DNA of 64,000 nt from Microascus cirrosus (taxonomy: Eukaryota; Ascomycota; Sordariomycetes; Microascales; Microascaceae). This document shows, piece by piece, positions 46,705 through 57,864 of this stretch (the first letter of the stretch is position 1; each line of letters starts with the position of its first letter). The notes beneath the pieces are model-generated. The model saw only the letters and a list, made by a program, of their open reading frames with translations. It was not told the DNA's origin and did no database searches. The stretch covers positions 186,001-250,000 of the forward strand of contig JAMBUN010000129.1 of assembly GCA_030271035.1 (NCBI GenBank), in the 5' to 3' direction. The position numbers were made by a program, and so were the translations under genes.

Positions 46705-46859
46705 ACTCCTGAAGCTAGACATTGGACCAACACAATTCAGATCGGCTGTCGCGTTGAGCTTGGTTTCATGGGCACCTTGAAGCCTGAGTTCGACTTATAC
46801 GTGGGGCTGTGAGGACGAACTAATCGCGCGGTCTGGCCACACCGCGCTCACTCAGTATC
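46705..46859. repeat. Repeat shared with 58350-58595
   Basis: GACATTGGACCAACACA, AGATCGGCTG, CGCGTTGAGCT, GAGTTCGA and a CCGCGC(T/C)CAC end occur in the same order at both loci, with about 115 bp fewer in this copy. A shorter related end (GGCCACCCTGCGCTCACTCAATA) is at about 53460-53485. Possibly an LTR family; boundaries not fixed. Confidence 0.6.
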
Positions 46860-46919
46860 AGTAGAAACTGCCACCTTATTCATTCGTTGTGCCCTAGAAG
46901 CCAAGATCCGAGTGCTCTA

Positions 46920-48457
46920 TGCCTCCTAAAACCGCTCGAGGCTCCGAAAAAACTGTCGCGAGGTCGCCTATTGAGGAACTAATTCAGCTTTTAAGGCTTG
47001 CATGTGAGGATTCCGCGATCTAGGTGCTCGTATACCCGAAGTATAGGACCCGATTGATGAAGTATCGTACAAACTGCTCCTTGTAAGGGATGATCTATAT
47101 ATTGATAACGTATACGATAGCTTCTAGGGTGTATTTTCGAGGCGCTTAGAGCTCTTCGAGGAGGCTATTAAACTGCCTTAACGATGAGGCTTTGATTAAG
47201 GCATTCTAGGCCTGAAGTCAACAAATGTCACGTACCGCTTAATAGAGCCGTCAGGCTTACGTATAAGTTTTAGGGAAAAAGGCCTTCGTTTTAGCAAGGA
47301 TATTCATATTAATATACCAGCGGTACAGTAGGCGTGGGATGTTCTAGAGCGTTAGATAGCCCTTGAGAGTGTTGATAAGAGCTGTATCGCGATCGGTCAC
47401 GATGCAGCGAGGCTTCAGGAGCTGTGAGAGATATGTTTCTAAGATCTGTAGAGCCCAGTTGAAGTACTATTATTTCTCGCTATCAAGGAAAACAGCCGCG
47501 ATCTAGAAGGGCTGCCTCTGCTGGCTGATACCGTAGATATTAAGAAGTAGTATCTTAAGCGGTTAGTCTTATACGTTGTATCAAGCATGAGAGTATCGGG
47601 AGACTAGCGAATTAGTTCGAGATGCTGTTGAGGAGCGATAAAGAGGCGTTCGATATGCCTTATCCCAGAGCGCTTCTCACGGAAGAAGAAGGTATCGCGC
47701 TCTTCGACGTACTTGATAAGCCACTGGATAGGCGTCTTGCTACCAAGCTCTTCGCGGCGGTAGGTTAGGAAGAGGTTCGAGATATCCTTAGGCGTGATAT
47801 CGTGTATTCCCTACGATCTCAAGGTAGCAGTAATCTGCTGAGGTCAAGAGCTATTATTCTACGTCGCGATAGCCTCATTCTTCTATAGGCGTAGTAGCTC
47901 TGTACGGAATGGAGTTAAAAACTACTTCGATCCAGAAATGGTTGTGTGAGGCATCTGAGCGCCCTTTAAAAGCTTTATATCGCTAGACCCTAGCGTGGAG
48001 CCGTAGCTTGACCTGATACGAGCAGTTGGTTATCTGTGAAGCTGTACGGCGGCGCTTCGAGATATGTGTATCTAGATTTACCTTACTTTCTACCACGCGC
48101 CCCTTCACGCATCGGTACGTGACTTTGATGAAGCTCCTGCTATTAAGGTAGCGGGAATGGATCACGAGTGTATAATTACCCGTTGGCGAAGGCGTTAGAC
48201 GGGATAGCAGCATCAGCAGCTTCAAAGGTATCGTAGGTAATATCGCTAGGCGGGCTAGCAGGGCCGATCAATTGACGCCATCGTGAGGTTGTGTGGTGAG
48301 GTTGTGTTGGACGGATTCTCTGCAGTGTAGGCTTGAAGGACACCGCACTATGCATATTGGTAAAGGTATTACTGGGGCTGTAGACTGATGTATATTGAGA
48401 TACAATGAAAATGGCTGGGTACAAGGGTATGTGGGTCTGCGCTGGGAGGCCCCACAT
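46920..48457 (-). pseudogene. MULE/FAR1-type transposase N-terminal relic
   Basis: The minus strand reads DITYDTFEAADAAIPSNAFA (from frame 48457-48176), then after a frameshift near 48190 NYTLVIHSRYLNSRSFIKVT, then KRRRTASQITNCSY: the FAR1-like DNA-binding region of MULE transposases. Around 47560-47700 comes IERLFIAPQQHLELIR and DTLMLDTTYKTNRLR, the first catalytic Asp region of the MULE DDE domain. Stops interrupt throughout and the C-terminus is not contiguous (see 43790-44540). Confidence 0.72.
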
Positions 48458-48544
48458 TTTGGGTGCTCGATAGCAAAACGTGGGCGTTTACGTAGCGCTC
48501 CCACTGTTGGGTTTCTCCAACTCGCGCTCCTTCTTCTTCCTTAA

Positions 48545-50213
48545 TTAGTGTCCGCCCCGGTAAAGTTCGTAGCCCTTGTACAATCCAAAGCCAATGCTCC
48601 CAATGCCAGCTGCTACAACTGGCAGCAGGTAAACGACCGCCCCCAGGTACACAGCAACGTGAAAGAAATCCGTCGCCCCAGCTTTAGGCTGCCCCATCGG
48701 TTTCAAAGGCCGTCTCGCCTGACCCAGTAGCGTTGCCCCGTCCTCCATCTCTGCTGCTTGGGTGTCCATCACCAACTGCGGACTGTTATATTCAAACATT
48801 TGTCGGCTATAGCGGATTTTGTCCGACGCCGGGTATCCCAGCGGCGACACAGGTCCAACTAGATAAATTGTCCAGTTAGCGGGGCGCGCCCAGTGCGATT
48901 GATGCGAGTGCGTACAGAGGAAGAACATAACTTACTCTGGAATCTTCGGGGGATGTGGTTGACAAATGCAACACGTGTCGGGATGTATTGACAAAGGTAC
49001 TTCGCTTCCTTCAGCCCGGCAAAGACGTAGAGCGCCCCTAACTCAATAGCACTGTTGGAAATTCTGTCGATGGCATCGTCCAAACTGGTGATCACGTCAA
49101 TGTTTAGAATTCGGCTTGTAATCTTTCTTCCGAGGAAGAGATTATGTTTCCTGTTACGTTCGACCGTTAGCCTTTGAAGCACTCACGTTACGGCTGCTTG
49201 CATGAAGCTACCTTCCCAGCTCCGTCATTGTCACTGAGCCCACCTCTCCCCCATCAAAAACGACTTGGGAGCCTTGAGCTACAAGAGCCTTCAAGTCTGC
49301 GTTCCGCATCTCTGCTTCTTTCTTTGCCCCAGTTTCCTTCGCTTGGTTCGACCTGGCGTGAATCCACTCTTTCACATATTCGATTGAGGCATCGACGAAT
49401 TCCTGCGCGACGAATTCGTTCACTAACACCCAGTCTACGGCCTGTCGACTTTGACCGCGGAATGCGAGGCGCGACTGGACCAGCTCCCTTGCAGCTACCT
49501 CGACGTTCGCAGTCCGATCTACTACGCTGAGGCTGAGCGACTGGGGAGAGGAAGGTAATTGTTGTTTGACGTGCCCTAGACTGTCGGTGTTGCCGGTTTG
49601 GTCCACAACCACGGATTGCGCCATGAGGCTGGAGGCCGGGTCGGATGTAGTGATACAGACGGCCTCCTTGTCGTGTAGCTGGCCGAGGATTCGACGGAGA
49701 AGTCGAGGCGACGATAATAGGAGGTCGTTCTCGAGCTTTCCGTTAAATTGTATTAGAAGTCTGCGCACCCACGTTTGATGCCTTACTGGACGGGGTGAAA
49801 CAAACCTTGACGATACAGCAAGTCCCTGCCTCTGTCGCAGCGGCGAGCGCCGAGATTACGCTGTAGAGAAGAGTGAAAGGCTCAGGGACAATGTATGCCA
49901 GAGGTTGTGCTGCCATTTTCTGATCATTGCTCTTGCCTTTTTTGACACGGTACTCAACCTCTAGCTCCTTGTTGAGGTCGAGGCCGTCGTAATGTGTCCT
50001 GATCTCAGAGAGTGTGGCAGCTAGAACAAACTTCGCTTCGTCTTCGGATAGGCCATGATCGGCCTGCAAAGCAGAGAGAGCTTCAGTCTCGTTCCGAGTT
50101 AGCCGCTGGTGTAGCGAAATGAGCTGCTTCTGTCGATGCCTTAAGTCTCTCATACGGCCCTCTGTGGCCGTTGCTTGGACTTGGGCCACCGATACGACGG
50201 GCACGCTAGCCAT
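48545..50213 (-). CDS. ALDH-like protein with a C-terminal membrane segment, probably non-catalytic
   Basis: Four exons, 50213-49806, 49735-49212, 49150-48936 and 48858-48545, 486 residues. It follows the aldehyde-dehydrogenase fold: N-terminal helices (LISLHQRLTRNETEALSALQ), YIVPEPFTLLYSVISALAAA for the IPWNFP-type cofactor region, VDRTANVEVAARELVQSRLA, and VITSLDDAIDRISN, AFVNHIP, SPLGYPASDKIRYSRQMFEY near the end. The motif that normally carries the nucleophile (GQxC) reads GQSRQAVD, so the Cys is missing, and no ELGGK motif is seen. A 60-residue tail adds a TM helix (VYLGAVVYLLPVVAAGIGSI). Similar ALDH-like proteins are found in fungal polyketide clusters; role unknown. Intron 1 acceptor (GGAAAG) was chosen because it alone aligns the family segment VKLENDLLLSS. 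Confidence 0.82.
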
Positions 50214-52109
50214 CCCTTTATCCCAGTTAGAGAACTATGAATACAATCAAGGGCTCAGAATATGGAGGGCGTAGAAAGGACAATCGTGTAAATAGTTCAA
50301 CTTAGCTTATTTAGGACTAGCAGTCTAAATGCGCTCGAACTCATTTGATTACGAAACAGGCCGGCCCTGAGGCCAGCCCCGTATATCAGACGTTACCTTG
50401 GATATCCATGGAGATACCCGGGTGCTCCATGCGGCGTGTTTTTCTCCGTCTCTTCCGGACTTCGCCCATGGTCTCTGAAACTTCCGGCAGACTGTCATTC
50501 TTCGGCGAGCTTCTCCACTTCCCGATCTGAGTGGAGTCCCATCAACCCCACTCTTCCCGGCCTGCGGCCGGAGTCTCCCTACCCAGATGACGGGGTAGGT
50601 AATTCAGCCGAAGGTCTGGTCGGTAAGACAAGGGATCTAATTACCGTCCATCCACTCCACGCACACTGACGAACATTCTAGTCTGCATTAATGGCACACT
50701 CGCGAATCCGCTGGAACGACTATCAAAGAGCATGATGAGCACCATCACGACGACTGCAGCCACCGCCGTTCAAGAGTCCCCGGTTGCCTCCTTCAGAGCG
50801 GGCGGGTCAAACGTCACCAATTCACAAGCGCCACAGAGTCGGAGAAGCCTCAGAGAACAGACAGAAGATCCTGACGACCACATTAGCGAGTTCTTACCCG
50901 CCAATAATGGCGTCACCGGCCGTGAGCCAAACACAAACCCCCCCAACTGGCGTTCCGACCAACGCCGGGTGCCTGCCCATCGGCCAGCAGTTGTGCACGA
51001 ACACTGGCAGGAGATACAAGGGCCGTTACCCACGAGGATCTTCCTTTGGACTATGTTCCAAGGTTGTGAGCTCTTGCGTGTATGTACTTGCGTCTATCGG
51101 TACTACGCGTTCTTCTTCTCTACTTCCCGGTGCCGTCTGAAGACTAACTGGTATTTTATAGTGGGCTTACCAGTATCCAACTGCACTCGGTCTGCACGAT
51201 CTCGGATATTTTAGGTATCAAATAGCAGGTGAATGGTAGTAGGATCTCTGGGAGTAAAGGAAGGAGAAAGACTGAATTATAGGCAGTCTGGGCATGTTCA
51301 CGTACCTGTCGAACCCGCGATGGCACTCGCTATTGCGGAAAGATTATCTATAACAACCGTTACTATGGTGCCTCGGCACCATATTTCGTGATAGTTCTAT
51401 TATACTTTGAGTGACTCGCAATCTCTTGATTCAAGTTTCCGACTTCACTCTGTCAGAGTCCTATTCGGGGACCACATTATGTGAGAAGGAATCATCGGCA
51501 AGGTGAAGCGCGCTGAATATCAGTTAGGCAATCTAAGGGCGAGTTGTGTCAGTGACTATACGCTCGGTTCAGCAGCCAATTTCCGCCGTGAGAACCAGCC
51601 AGATTTCCGTCATGCTTCTAGGCGGTCACTAGTACCCACCACTTTTCATATTCTCCCTCAAATTCATCGTATACATACTTCGGTTGGACGCTTTAGGATT
51701 GAACAACGAACCCCTTCCAATCAAATTTACACGGGAGAGTGGGTGGTAATGCCAGCATGCATCGGTAGATCGTTGACCGGCATAGCCTCCCCCACCGACC
51801 GCCGGATGAGGTGGAGAACATTTACCGACCTCTCCCGGTTGCCCCACTAGCTTGACCACGGGCAAGTCGATGTGGGTCCCACCCACACTCTGACGCGATG
51901 ATCAGACCGTAGTTACGTCAGTTTACAGACATCGCCTTCGTAGCCTACATATCAAGTCCCCCAGGGGATATTGGATATCCGTTCGTACTTCTTCGAAGGT
52001 GCTTCTCGTCTAGAAATTCTCTAAAGAGACCTACTGCGCGTGATCTGCAGTAAGTCGTCAACCTAATTGATAGCTTTCAGAGTCACAACTCTCTTCAAAC
52101 TCAATCGCG
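50214..52109. other. 1.9-kb stretch without a supported gene
   Basis: Overlapping frames at 50732-51214 and 50784-51140 (+) lack recognisable domains and signal peptides. Frames near 51503-51886 lie on both strands without support. Right end includes the promoter of the dioxygenase gene. Confidence 0.4.
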
Positions 52110-53239
52110 ATGGTTGGTAAGTGAAACTCCGAGGAAAAGGTGACCGACGCGAGTACCTAACCCTCCACCGTTTCACTAAGGCTTACCACCCGTTCACTTC
52201 TTGTCCCATGGGACAACGATGATGTTGGGGGAGGACTCCCGGGTCAGGGACTATTGGCGAAAGATTGGCCAGGGTGCCTTGGACCATGGCATCAAAGGTG
52301 TCATTCTGATGGTATGTGACAGGATCCTGCCTGTCCAAAGCGCATGAACATGTGTGGCATTGACATAACGGGATTCACAACTAGGGGGCGCACTGGTGGG
52401 TGGATGGCAAGGTCAAGGTCTGCATGAATCCGACACCCGATGTCATGCCCGTTGCCAATGTTCATCCGAAGCATTGGCGTGATTATAAACCGAACACAGA
52501 CCTAGACACTGGTCGCCGCTGCATCCAATTACTCAATGGTGCTGGCTTTGAGGTGGAGGGAGATGCCCAACGGACTTGGATGATTGACGTCTTCCCAATC
52601 CTCGTCGCGATGTTCCCTAGTGGATGCCCGCCAACTACCATTATATCCCTGGACTCGCACTTCGACCCCTTTGACCATGCCCGTATGGGAACGGTACTTC
52701 GGCCGTTGAGGGAGGAAGGCTACCTCTTCATTGGTTCAGGAGGAGGAGTACACAACCTATATCGTACCGACTGGAAGTACTCGATTAAGTACAAGGACAA
52801 CTTCGCTATGGAGCGGCCACCCGACTACGAGAATATCGAATTTAGAACTGCGCTGGAGGACGTAATAGTCAAAAATGGCGGCGGGCCAAACCTCAGGAGG
52901 GGCCTGGCTAGGTTGATGAAACATCCGTACTTTCGTGATGCACATGGCTCAGACGAACATTACATACCCGCCTTATTCGTCGCTGGAGCTATTGGAGAGC
53001 CTCAAGACAAAGGGGCCAAAGGGTTTCTTGGTGCCGAATGTTGGGAACTGATAAGAACTCCTAATAAACCACTTTTATATATCCTGCGTTGCTCGTTTAT
53101 ACTACCTTGGAATACGGAAATTAAGGGGCTCCTGATACTAACAACTGCACAGAGAAATCAGGGTGAAACTCAGTTTACAATTGGCGAATGGGAGAAGGGA
53201 GCATTTTATGGAGGATGGAAAAGGGCAAAGGTAGCTTGA
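52110..53239 (+). pseudogene. Class III (LigB/DODA-type) extradiol dioxygenase gene with a 1-nt frameshift
   Basis: Proposed exons are 52110-52116 (ATGGTTG), 52181-52312 and 52385-53239. The protein shows VHFLSHGTTMMLGEDSRVRD, then MGAHWWVDGKV after intron 2, FPSGCPPTTIISLDS, GSGGGVHNLYRTDW and HGSDEHYIPALFVAGA, with the His residues that bind Fe(II) or Zn in DODA-type enzymes. Such enzymes open catecholic rings next to the hydroxyls. Between DYWR and KIGQGALDHGIKG the run reads CGAAAAG; three A's instead of four would keep frame, so one extra A near 52259-52263 breaks the gene. All other signals are intact, so the lesion is recent or a sequencing error. The segment at 53060-53150 lacks counterpart in the family and may be an intron I could not place. 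Confidence 0.75.
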
Positions 53240-53527
53240 GGTCGAATATCAAGGAGAGGGACTACCCGTGGGCCCTGCGCTGATAACTCGGTGTAACGGG
53301 CTAAGCCCGAAGGGGGCCTCAGTGTGACGAACAAGACTGCCACGACCCTTTGGGGCACACGCCAGGGCGGGGACGCGTATCCTCGTTATGGGACAGAAGG
53401 CTCAAGGGTGCAGGGCCTCGCGTGCGAAACAGCGACGTGCGAACGCTATATCGCGCAGGCTGGCCACCCTGCGCTCACTCAATAGATATAATTTAGTTTA
53501 TTGTAGATGTACGTAAGATTGTCTACT
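53240..53527. repeat. GC-rich spacer with LTR-like and dispersed-repeat sequence
   Basis: Begins near TGTAACGGGCTAAGCCCG (53293-53310), a sequence with the TG start and short inverted repeat of fungal LTR ends, and ends with GGCCACCCTGCGCTCACTCA, shared with the repeats at 46.8 and 58.6 kb. No target duplication found, so class is uncertain. Confidence 0.35.
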
Positions 53528-53927
53528 CTACGCCCCAAAATACAAAACTCCCCTCGTGGCAGGCTTCATCCTGCCCCGACTTTCCCTATCGCGGCCGCCA
53601 TAGCCGGCGACCTGGCCACTAGTACTCAGGCCTAACGCGGAGTCGATGACGACCTTCTTCGCGTCCGATTGGATCCCTAATAAATTGAAAACCCACTGGC
53701 GAGCAATGAAACTGCCTTCTGCGCCGCCCATATGTGGAGCCTCCGGGATGATCCTTCAATCGAATATCAGCCTCGAGGCAGCAGACAGCACGGCGAGGAG
53801 GATGGGGACTATGCTTACCTGACTTCGTTTGGTGACCCGCGTGTGATGCACAAGTAGTAGTCGTCGATAGGGAAGACTGAGTCCTCCATTCCCTGGAGTT
53901 TGGAGCGTAAGTGCCTAAGCCACTATA

Positions 53928-56114
53928 AGTTCGGACCCCCCCTTTCGGCCACCCCCCACTTTCGGCCACCCTAAAAAATCGCCTCCAAATCCACTACCCC
54001 TATGTTCAATCCTCTTCTTCATCCACATCTAGACCAACTTCAATACATAAGACCATAGAACTAATACTTTCAATACTGCTGCTTTCATCAGAACTTATAA
54101 CAACCTCTGAATCCTCTTCTTAAGCCTTCTGGATCGCTTAAATATTTGCAAACTTTGAATTTGGACTAATATTAACCCTCTTCCTTTTCTTTAGCTTAAG
54201 AGCTTTAATTTGGCTTTCTAAGGCCTGAACCTTAGCTTTAGCAGTAGCTAATTGATAGCTCTTTTCCTTAAAAGCCTTTAAAACCTTCTGGAATAGAAGG
54301 TATTAAGTTGTAGTATGTTAATTGACTGAGTTCGACTGGTATATCTGGTCCCTGAGGTCCCTTACCTTCTTTAGCATCTGCCAAGCTATTATAGAGGAGC
54401 CAGAGCCTTAGATAAGTCCTTAAGATATTAAAACTGACCTCCTAGGTGCCTGTAGAGTATGTATCAGGTCTTGGAGTATCTGTCCTGGTTAAAGGGCTAT
54501 ATCTTATAGAAGAAGGCTGCTTATAAGAGGTTTAGCTATATTCACAGGCCAAAGTCCAGTAGCCTTCTATCTACTTCTGATATTTTTACTTGTTAAGCTT
54601 TCCTTACGTACCTTGTGATAGCAGAAGAGAAAGTTCCTCTTCCTAACTATAGTAGAATCAGTAGCCTGGACTAAGATGTAGGAGGCTCCGAACGGTCTGC
54701 GAAGGGTCTTGGCACAGGGGTCCTACCGGACCCACAACGCGGATTCAGATCGTCAGGAGCGCATACGACAGGGTGTAGTTCTGGGAACAGGAACGATAAT
54801 CCTGGTTGGAGACTGGGCAGAGCCCAGGGGTCATATAAAGGATAGAGTCTTCGCCCTAGAAAGAGGGCAGAAGACAAGTTGAAGTTTCAATATCAACCCT
54901 ACGATCGAAATTCGGTGCATACGTGATTCTTACTCGCATCAGCCTTACGACGGTATCTTGGATACCCTTCCCTCTTACATAAGAGGTCGATTTGTTTTCG
55001 ATATTGTAATTTTAAGGAACTAAAGACTGCTAGGTCTAAGGGCTAAAGGACATATAAGGTATATAGAGGTAAGAAAAGAAGATAAATATAATTCTAGAAG
55101 TATATATATAAAAAATTATTAGTTATATAGCTTCTATAGTTATCTATAATAAGAAGACAGGGCTTATTTAGGTCTCCTGGCTTAGTATAAGGTATAAAGA
55201 CCTTCTAAAGCTATTTAACTACTGTATTATTAGTAGTCTAGCTATTATCAGTTACTATAAACTGCTAGTCCTTAAAGGTATCCAGGTCCTTTAGAAACTA
55301 TTATTATTAGACTGATTTTCCTTTAAAAATAACCAGTAGTAGGAGAGCTTGACCAGTAGCTGAGATATATTTAATAAATAAGGTCTAAACCTGGGATCCT
55401 GGCTGTTTTTTTCGAATTAACTTCTTTTTAGCACTTCTAAGGACTAGTCTGTTACCTCCTTACCCCTCTAGAAGGCCTGCTTTGTCTATATTATATCAGT
55501 TTTCTGGTTTGATCTTCTTAATATCAGGAGGTTAGAGGTGGTAGAACCAGGACCTGATTACCTTAGTTATAGTGCTATTAATATGCTTAGAATCTATAGA
55601 CTTACTTCTGAGGACTTTAAGAGAAGGGTTTCTCTCTAAAAAGGCCTCTATCCACTGCTTTCTAAGGGGTTAGGTGTCTCCTTGTGCTCTTAAGATCCTC
55701 TCTGTAAAGATCCTGACTTGTATATATATTAGAGGAAGTCCTAGGGCTCCTTAGGTTAGAACCTATAAGGTCAGAAGAGCTTCTTATGTTAGACTAAGCC
55801 TCTAGAAGCTAGAAAATACCTCTTTTCTTATCTGCTGGCCATTAAGACGGTTCCTGATAGTTGTTCTTAGGATACCCTATTCCTGGGATGCCTTCTTAAC
55901 TAAGAGCCTATTTGCAATAGCATCAAGGGCATCCTAAAGGTCTTCTTCTGAATATGACTTTGTCATTAGTAGGGAAAGCTTGATATCCAGTTTAAATATA
56001 ATCGGACTAAGAATGGTGGAGAAATGAGGATTTGAAACGTGCTGGTTTGAAATGGCGGTGTGGAATTTTGGGGTGGCCGAAAGTGGGGGGTGGCCGAAAG
56101 GGGGGGTCCGAACT
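53928..56114 (-). mobile_element. Pogo/Fot1-like transposon P5 inside an intron
   Basis: Flanked by TA (53926-53927 and 56115-56116). TIRs begin AGTTCGGACCCC and continue with CTTTCGGCCACCCC blocks, almost perfectly matched between ends. Internal sequence parallels P4 throughout but is more TA-rich, and the transposase is broken by many stops. A 303-bp solo LTR is nested at 54677-54979; without it and its duplication the element is 1,879 bp, close to the 1,875 bp of P4. Confidence 0.9.
54677..54979 (+). mobile_element. Solo LTR, family L1, complete
   Basis: 303 bp from TGTAGGAGGCTCC to CCTCTTACA, with a short inverted end (TGTA.GAGG / CCTCTTACA), flanked by a perfect 5-bp duplication TAAGA (54672-54676 and 54980-54984). 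Contains GGTCATATAAAGGA, a plausible TATA region. Related copies at 17716-18014 and 16815-16970. Confidence 0.93.
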
Positions 56115-56834
56115 TAGACGATAAAAAAATATATAATTAAAGATTGAAATCGTGACCTACGTTTACCAGCAGCAGCCGCGTACAAGGCCGGTCCAAGGTG
56201 CCGTCCTTTAGCAGGGAGAATCTGTCACTGGCTTCTTTCTTGCACTTTTCCATATCGCCTTGGTAACCCAACTTTAGTGAAAAGGCCTCCATCGCGCTTC
56301 GAGCCTACCTGTCAGCTCAAGGCCCTCCCCCCAAGTTGACTATGAATACTCGATGACTGTCTTCCATACCTGTGCGCGTATTCGCGACGACCGATATCCT
56401 CTAGCCACGCCTCATCAAACATATGATGGCACGCCCCTCCGTGGGACACCACACCCAGCAGCCGCGTCGGGTGCGTGTGCGCGAGCCGGATGGCGTAATA
56501 ACCGCCCGTCGAGATGCCCCAGGCGCACAGCTGTTCGCTGTCAATCAGCTCATTCTCGTCGAGCCAATCGAGCACGCTCGACCATTGCCGGTCCGGGCTC
56601 GTCGGATCGTCGACGAGGGCGGGCGAATCTCCCGTGCCAGGGATCTCTACCGCGACTATAGCGACGCCCTCGTCCTGGAACAACTTGGCGAAACAGGTCA
56701 GCTCCGTCCGCCAGGCATCCAATCCACAGATGCCGAGGAGGGTCGGAACCGGGTTCTCCTTCGATGCACTCTCAGGCAGCGAAACCCAAACGGGTATCTC
56801 ACGGCCCTCGCCCTCGATGGCGTTCCTTTCTGAA

Positions 56835-56945
56835 AGCGCTCCTTCTTTGATTCGCACACGCTCGCGAGTAGCAGGGTCTCCAAGGGTAGCAGGGTCTCGC
56901 GAGTAGCAGGATCTCACGAGCAGCAGAGTCTCACGAGAGCAGAGT
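56835..56945. repeat. Imperfect tandem repeat, about 17-18 bp unit
   Basis: Units of the type GAGTAGCAGGGTCTCGC, GAGTAGCAGGATCTCAC, GAGCAGCAGAGTCTCAC. It lies exactly where the N-terminal coding part of the Ayg1-like hydrolase should begin. Confidence 0.75.
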
Positions 56946-57108
56946 CGCGACGAGTTATTATAAGCTCGCCTAACCGCCCACTTAGCTTCCTATTCTAACA
57001 GGTGGTAGAGGAGGCATTAAGCTACATGCTACTGTAATGATACTGTGCACGAACTCGCCAAGATTCGGCAGGATTACAATACAACCTTATCTCATTTCTT
57101 TCTGCAAT

Positions 57109-57864
57109 TTAATCTACCAAAAGCAACTGGCTCGCCAATTTCTTCACGTCCTCTAGGAAGTGATCCTTTTTAACTCGTGCGCTATCTCTGTCCTTAAACT
57201 CTTCGTAAAACCTTCTCAAATTAGGCAGCTCCGGGCCTGACAGGAGATCGAGACTATATAAGTCCTTTGCAAAATACAGAAGCGAAAACAACATACAGTC
57301 TGTAATAGTGGCTCGTCTACTAACCTCGAAGTGCCCCTCCCTAGAGTAGTACTCCTTAAGCAACTTCAGATTCTTCTTACAATACTTAAGGGTCAACTAG
57401 GCAGTAAGGGTGTTTGTAGTCTCTATAGGGATAAACAGTGCGGTCCCCTTATGGTATGCAAAGCTAAACTGGCTAGTAGCCTTGTCTGCCAGTGAAAGCA
57501 TATCTCGAGTACGTGCTCTCTCCTCTGGTGTCCTGCTGTGCATGCTGCCCTTACTGCTAGTGCTCTTAGCTAGGTCGACCTGCTAAGTTTTCTTAGGATC
57601 CGGGTTTCTGCAGATATCCTTAAGATAGTTAAGAATGGCGACTGATTGCTTAATAAACGTTCTGTCAGGTAACTTCAGAATAGAGACAGTGCTGGGAGGT
57701 TTACTGTCTGGTGTAACTATTCCTTACTAGGTAATATAAATAGGCGAGATTTTAATCAGGCGTGAGGATAGAAGGCCTTTCTTGGCAAGGTAAATGAGAA
57801 TGCAATGAGGGTAAACTCCCTATATTAATACAAAAAGTTTAAGGGGGGAATCTGTTTTAATCAT
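57109..57864 (-). pseudogene. Glutathione S-transferase pseudogene
   Basis: One frame of 252 codons on the minus strand from ATG 57864 to a stop at 57109 keeps GST-like sequence from end to end but contains internal TAG/TAA codons. Landmarks are LKLPDRTFIKQSVAILNYLK (the substrate-side SNAIL-like segment of the thioredoxin domain), RTPEERARTRDMLSLADKAT and, in the helical C-terminal domain, LLKEYYSREGHFEVSRRATI, TDCMLFSLLYFAKDL and LRRFYEEFKDRDSARVKKDH. GSTs conjugate glutathione to electrophiles. Several of the stops sit where CAG would fit, consistent with C-to-T change. It borders the hydrolase remnant and may once have belonged to the same locus. Confidence 0.75.

Larger units (their letters stand above)
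53528..56880 (-). pseudogene. Ayg1-like alpha/beta-hydrolase, 5'-truncated, with transposon P5 in an intron
   Basis: Exons on the minus strand: about 56880-56370, 56296-56161, 53892-53819 and 53753-53528. The frame gives GREIPVWVSLPESASKENPV, CGLDAWRTELTCFAKLFQDE, AVEIPGTGDSPALVDDPTSP, WGISTGGYYAIRLAHTHPTR (nucleophile Ser), DRFSLLKDGTLDRPCTRLLL, GMEDSVFPIDDYYL (acid region) and IIPEAPHMGGAEG (His). This is the order of fungal Ayg1-type hydrolases, which shorten polyketide chains by C-C or thioester hydrolysis. The intron between 56161 and 53892 has a GTAGGT donor and CTCCAG acceptor, with transposon P5 inside it. The N-terminal domain expected before GREIPVW is absent, replaced by a tandem repeat, and no in-frame ATG is seen, so the gene is probably dead. 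Confidence 0.8.

Noticed and set aside
50732..51214. Overlapping frames that look like a small Ser/Pro-rich protein
   Set aside because: Two frames compete, neither has domain, signal peptide or splice support.
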